DNA of 64,000 nucleotides from the NCBI RefSeq assembly GCF_032854445.1, contig NC_088298.1, positions 13,381,504-13,445,503 of the forward strand, in the 5' to 3' direction. Positions 62,651-64,000 of the stretch are shown piece by piece; the first letter of the stretch is position 1, and each line of letters starts with the position of its first letter. The position numbers were made by a program, and so were the translations under genes. This stretch comes from Liolophura sinensis. Taxonomy: Eukaryota > Mollusca > Polyplacophora > Chitonida > Chitonidae. Under the pieces are notes generated by a model that did not search any database, had not been told where the DNA came from, and saw only the letters and a program-made list of their open reading frames with translations.

Positions 62651-64000
62651 TAAATAGCAGCAAACTATACACCCCCTAAAACGATGGTTTAAGCAGAATT
62701 AGGTGAAAAAAAGAAAATCAATAAATCAATGAAAAAAAATTTAACATACAATAACATTATAGCTCAGATGCCGCTTGTATAAATCGATCGTAGACTAACT
62801 TTGCTTGTAACAACCATCGTGACACATGTTTAAAACATATGATGCCATGATGGATAATCCACTTATATAGGCTACGATTGCTTTGTACAACAGGTCCCTG
62901 GTCCATACCAAAACTTGCTTGTCTCTTGTCTTTGCACTCTTCAATACGGTTCTATTCCAGTATAACCTGACAACAGGTCAGCGTCATGACAACGCGCGTG
63001 CGCTGTCAAAATGACGTCACATATTTATTGAAGTGCTTTTCGATAGGCGGGACCCTTACACAATGCAATCTCCACGCAGAAGAACGCTCTTATCTGGCTC
63101 TCGGCCATGTGGTCCGAGATATGTCACAGAGTTCCTGTTGCGGGTTTTTCTCAAATACATATGGTCGCGGGTACAAGCATATACATGTACATATGATGAG
63201 AGATTTTTCGTACGTTGGTTACGTTTCTTTTGCCGTATTTCAAGGTTTTGCGTTCAAACGATTTCAAAAGGTAATTTTCATTTCATGAATAAATTTTGAT
63301 TTTGTCATTTTCCGACATTTGTATATTACAACTTCTCCGCTGATGAGGCCCCTATGACAAAAAGCCATACAGGCTTGATAGATTAATTACTAATTCATGA
63401 CACGTGAAAATGTTATTTTATGCTGGAGTATGAACCAAACTTTGGAAATGGCACCACATTCTCAAAAATGTCACAAATATATCCTCGAAATAAAAATGTA
63501 ACCTGGACGAACACAAATATCTGTGCATTTTCCGGTTAAGGAAAAGAGATAAACCAAAATTCTAAGGCTTTAATTCAGCACTGTCAATTAAACCAACATA
63601 AAAGAGGGTTGAACAAAATGTGATACCAGTTTAGTCATCGACAGTGTGACATATAGTACGATACAAATCATCCACAATTTCATTATAACTTTATAACTCC
63701 AGAATGACTGTTCATAACAATGTTAATGTACACACAGCGCGGTAATCTCCCACCAAGAGTCTTCAAGTCCCAAAGCTACTACTTTTGCATTTCAGATTGC
63801 GCGCTACAACAATCACCATAGCAGATCAGCAAGTGTCAGATTAGCACTCAGTGGCCTTTGAACTTCGATTCTGAACCTGCTTTCTATAGCTAATTAAACA
63901 ACAATATTTCATAGTAACTCTTTTTCAATTGGTATTTTCAGCTTCTGGCATATTTTTTGTCATAAGTTACTGCAAAGCAGAATTTCAGTGAAACAGATAT
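62651..64000. other. No feature recognised
   Basis: No exon or repeat copy that I can support. Overlapping frames at 62986-63299 show no family resemblance. Confidence 0.5.

Overview
This window reads as animal (metazoan) nuclear DNA, most likely from a lophotrochozoan and probably a mollusc. It is AT-rich, almost free of long open frames, and packed with minisatellites and tRNA-derived SINEs. One SINE family has a 3' end of the form 'gagtacggcgtaaaacaccaatcaaataaataaa', a type I associate with molluscan genomes. The phylum is an inference from repeats and from one gene; no species can be named.

One protein-coding gene is recognised with confidence: Wnt6, on the minus strand. Its first three coding exons are in the window: exon 1 at 22699-22772 (signal peptide), exon 2 at 4502-4722, and exon 3 at 1-192, which is cut by the left edge. 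All splice sites are canonical and the phases match (2, then 1). Intron 1 is about 18.0 kb and intron 2 about 4.3 kb. The remaining C-terminal exons lie beyond position 1.

Layout: 1-22772 is the Wnt6 transcription unit, with introns filled by minisatellites (47, 55, 63 and 23 bp units), AT microsatellites and SINE fragments. From 22773 to 64000, about 41 kb upstream of Wnt6, I find no recognisable host coding exon. This part holds at least a dozen SINE copies and fragments, a decayed reverse-transcriptase retroelement at about 31.8-34.2 kb (with at least one smaller element nested in it), two further relatives of that retroelement at 51.9-52.5 and 59.6-60.0 kb, several minisatellites, and an unclassified dispersed repeat of about 130 bp with six copies. 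A possible unassigned promoter and non-coding first exon lies at 55.2-55.5 kb.

Most long open frames here come from tandem repeats whose unit is a multiple of 3 bp, or are chance frames, and should not be annotated as genes. I found no operon, CRISPR array, genuine tRNA or rRNA gene, and no new multi-gene system. The most informative items are the Wnt6 gene structure, the nested TTAA-type insertion that splits the reverse-transcriptase frame, two SINE insertions with clear target-site duplications, the higher-order repeat structure, and the unclassified dispersed repeat.
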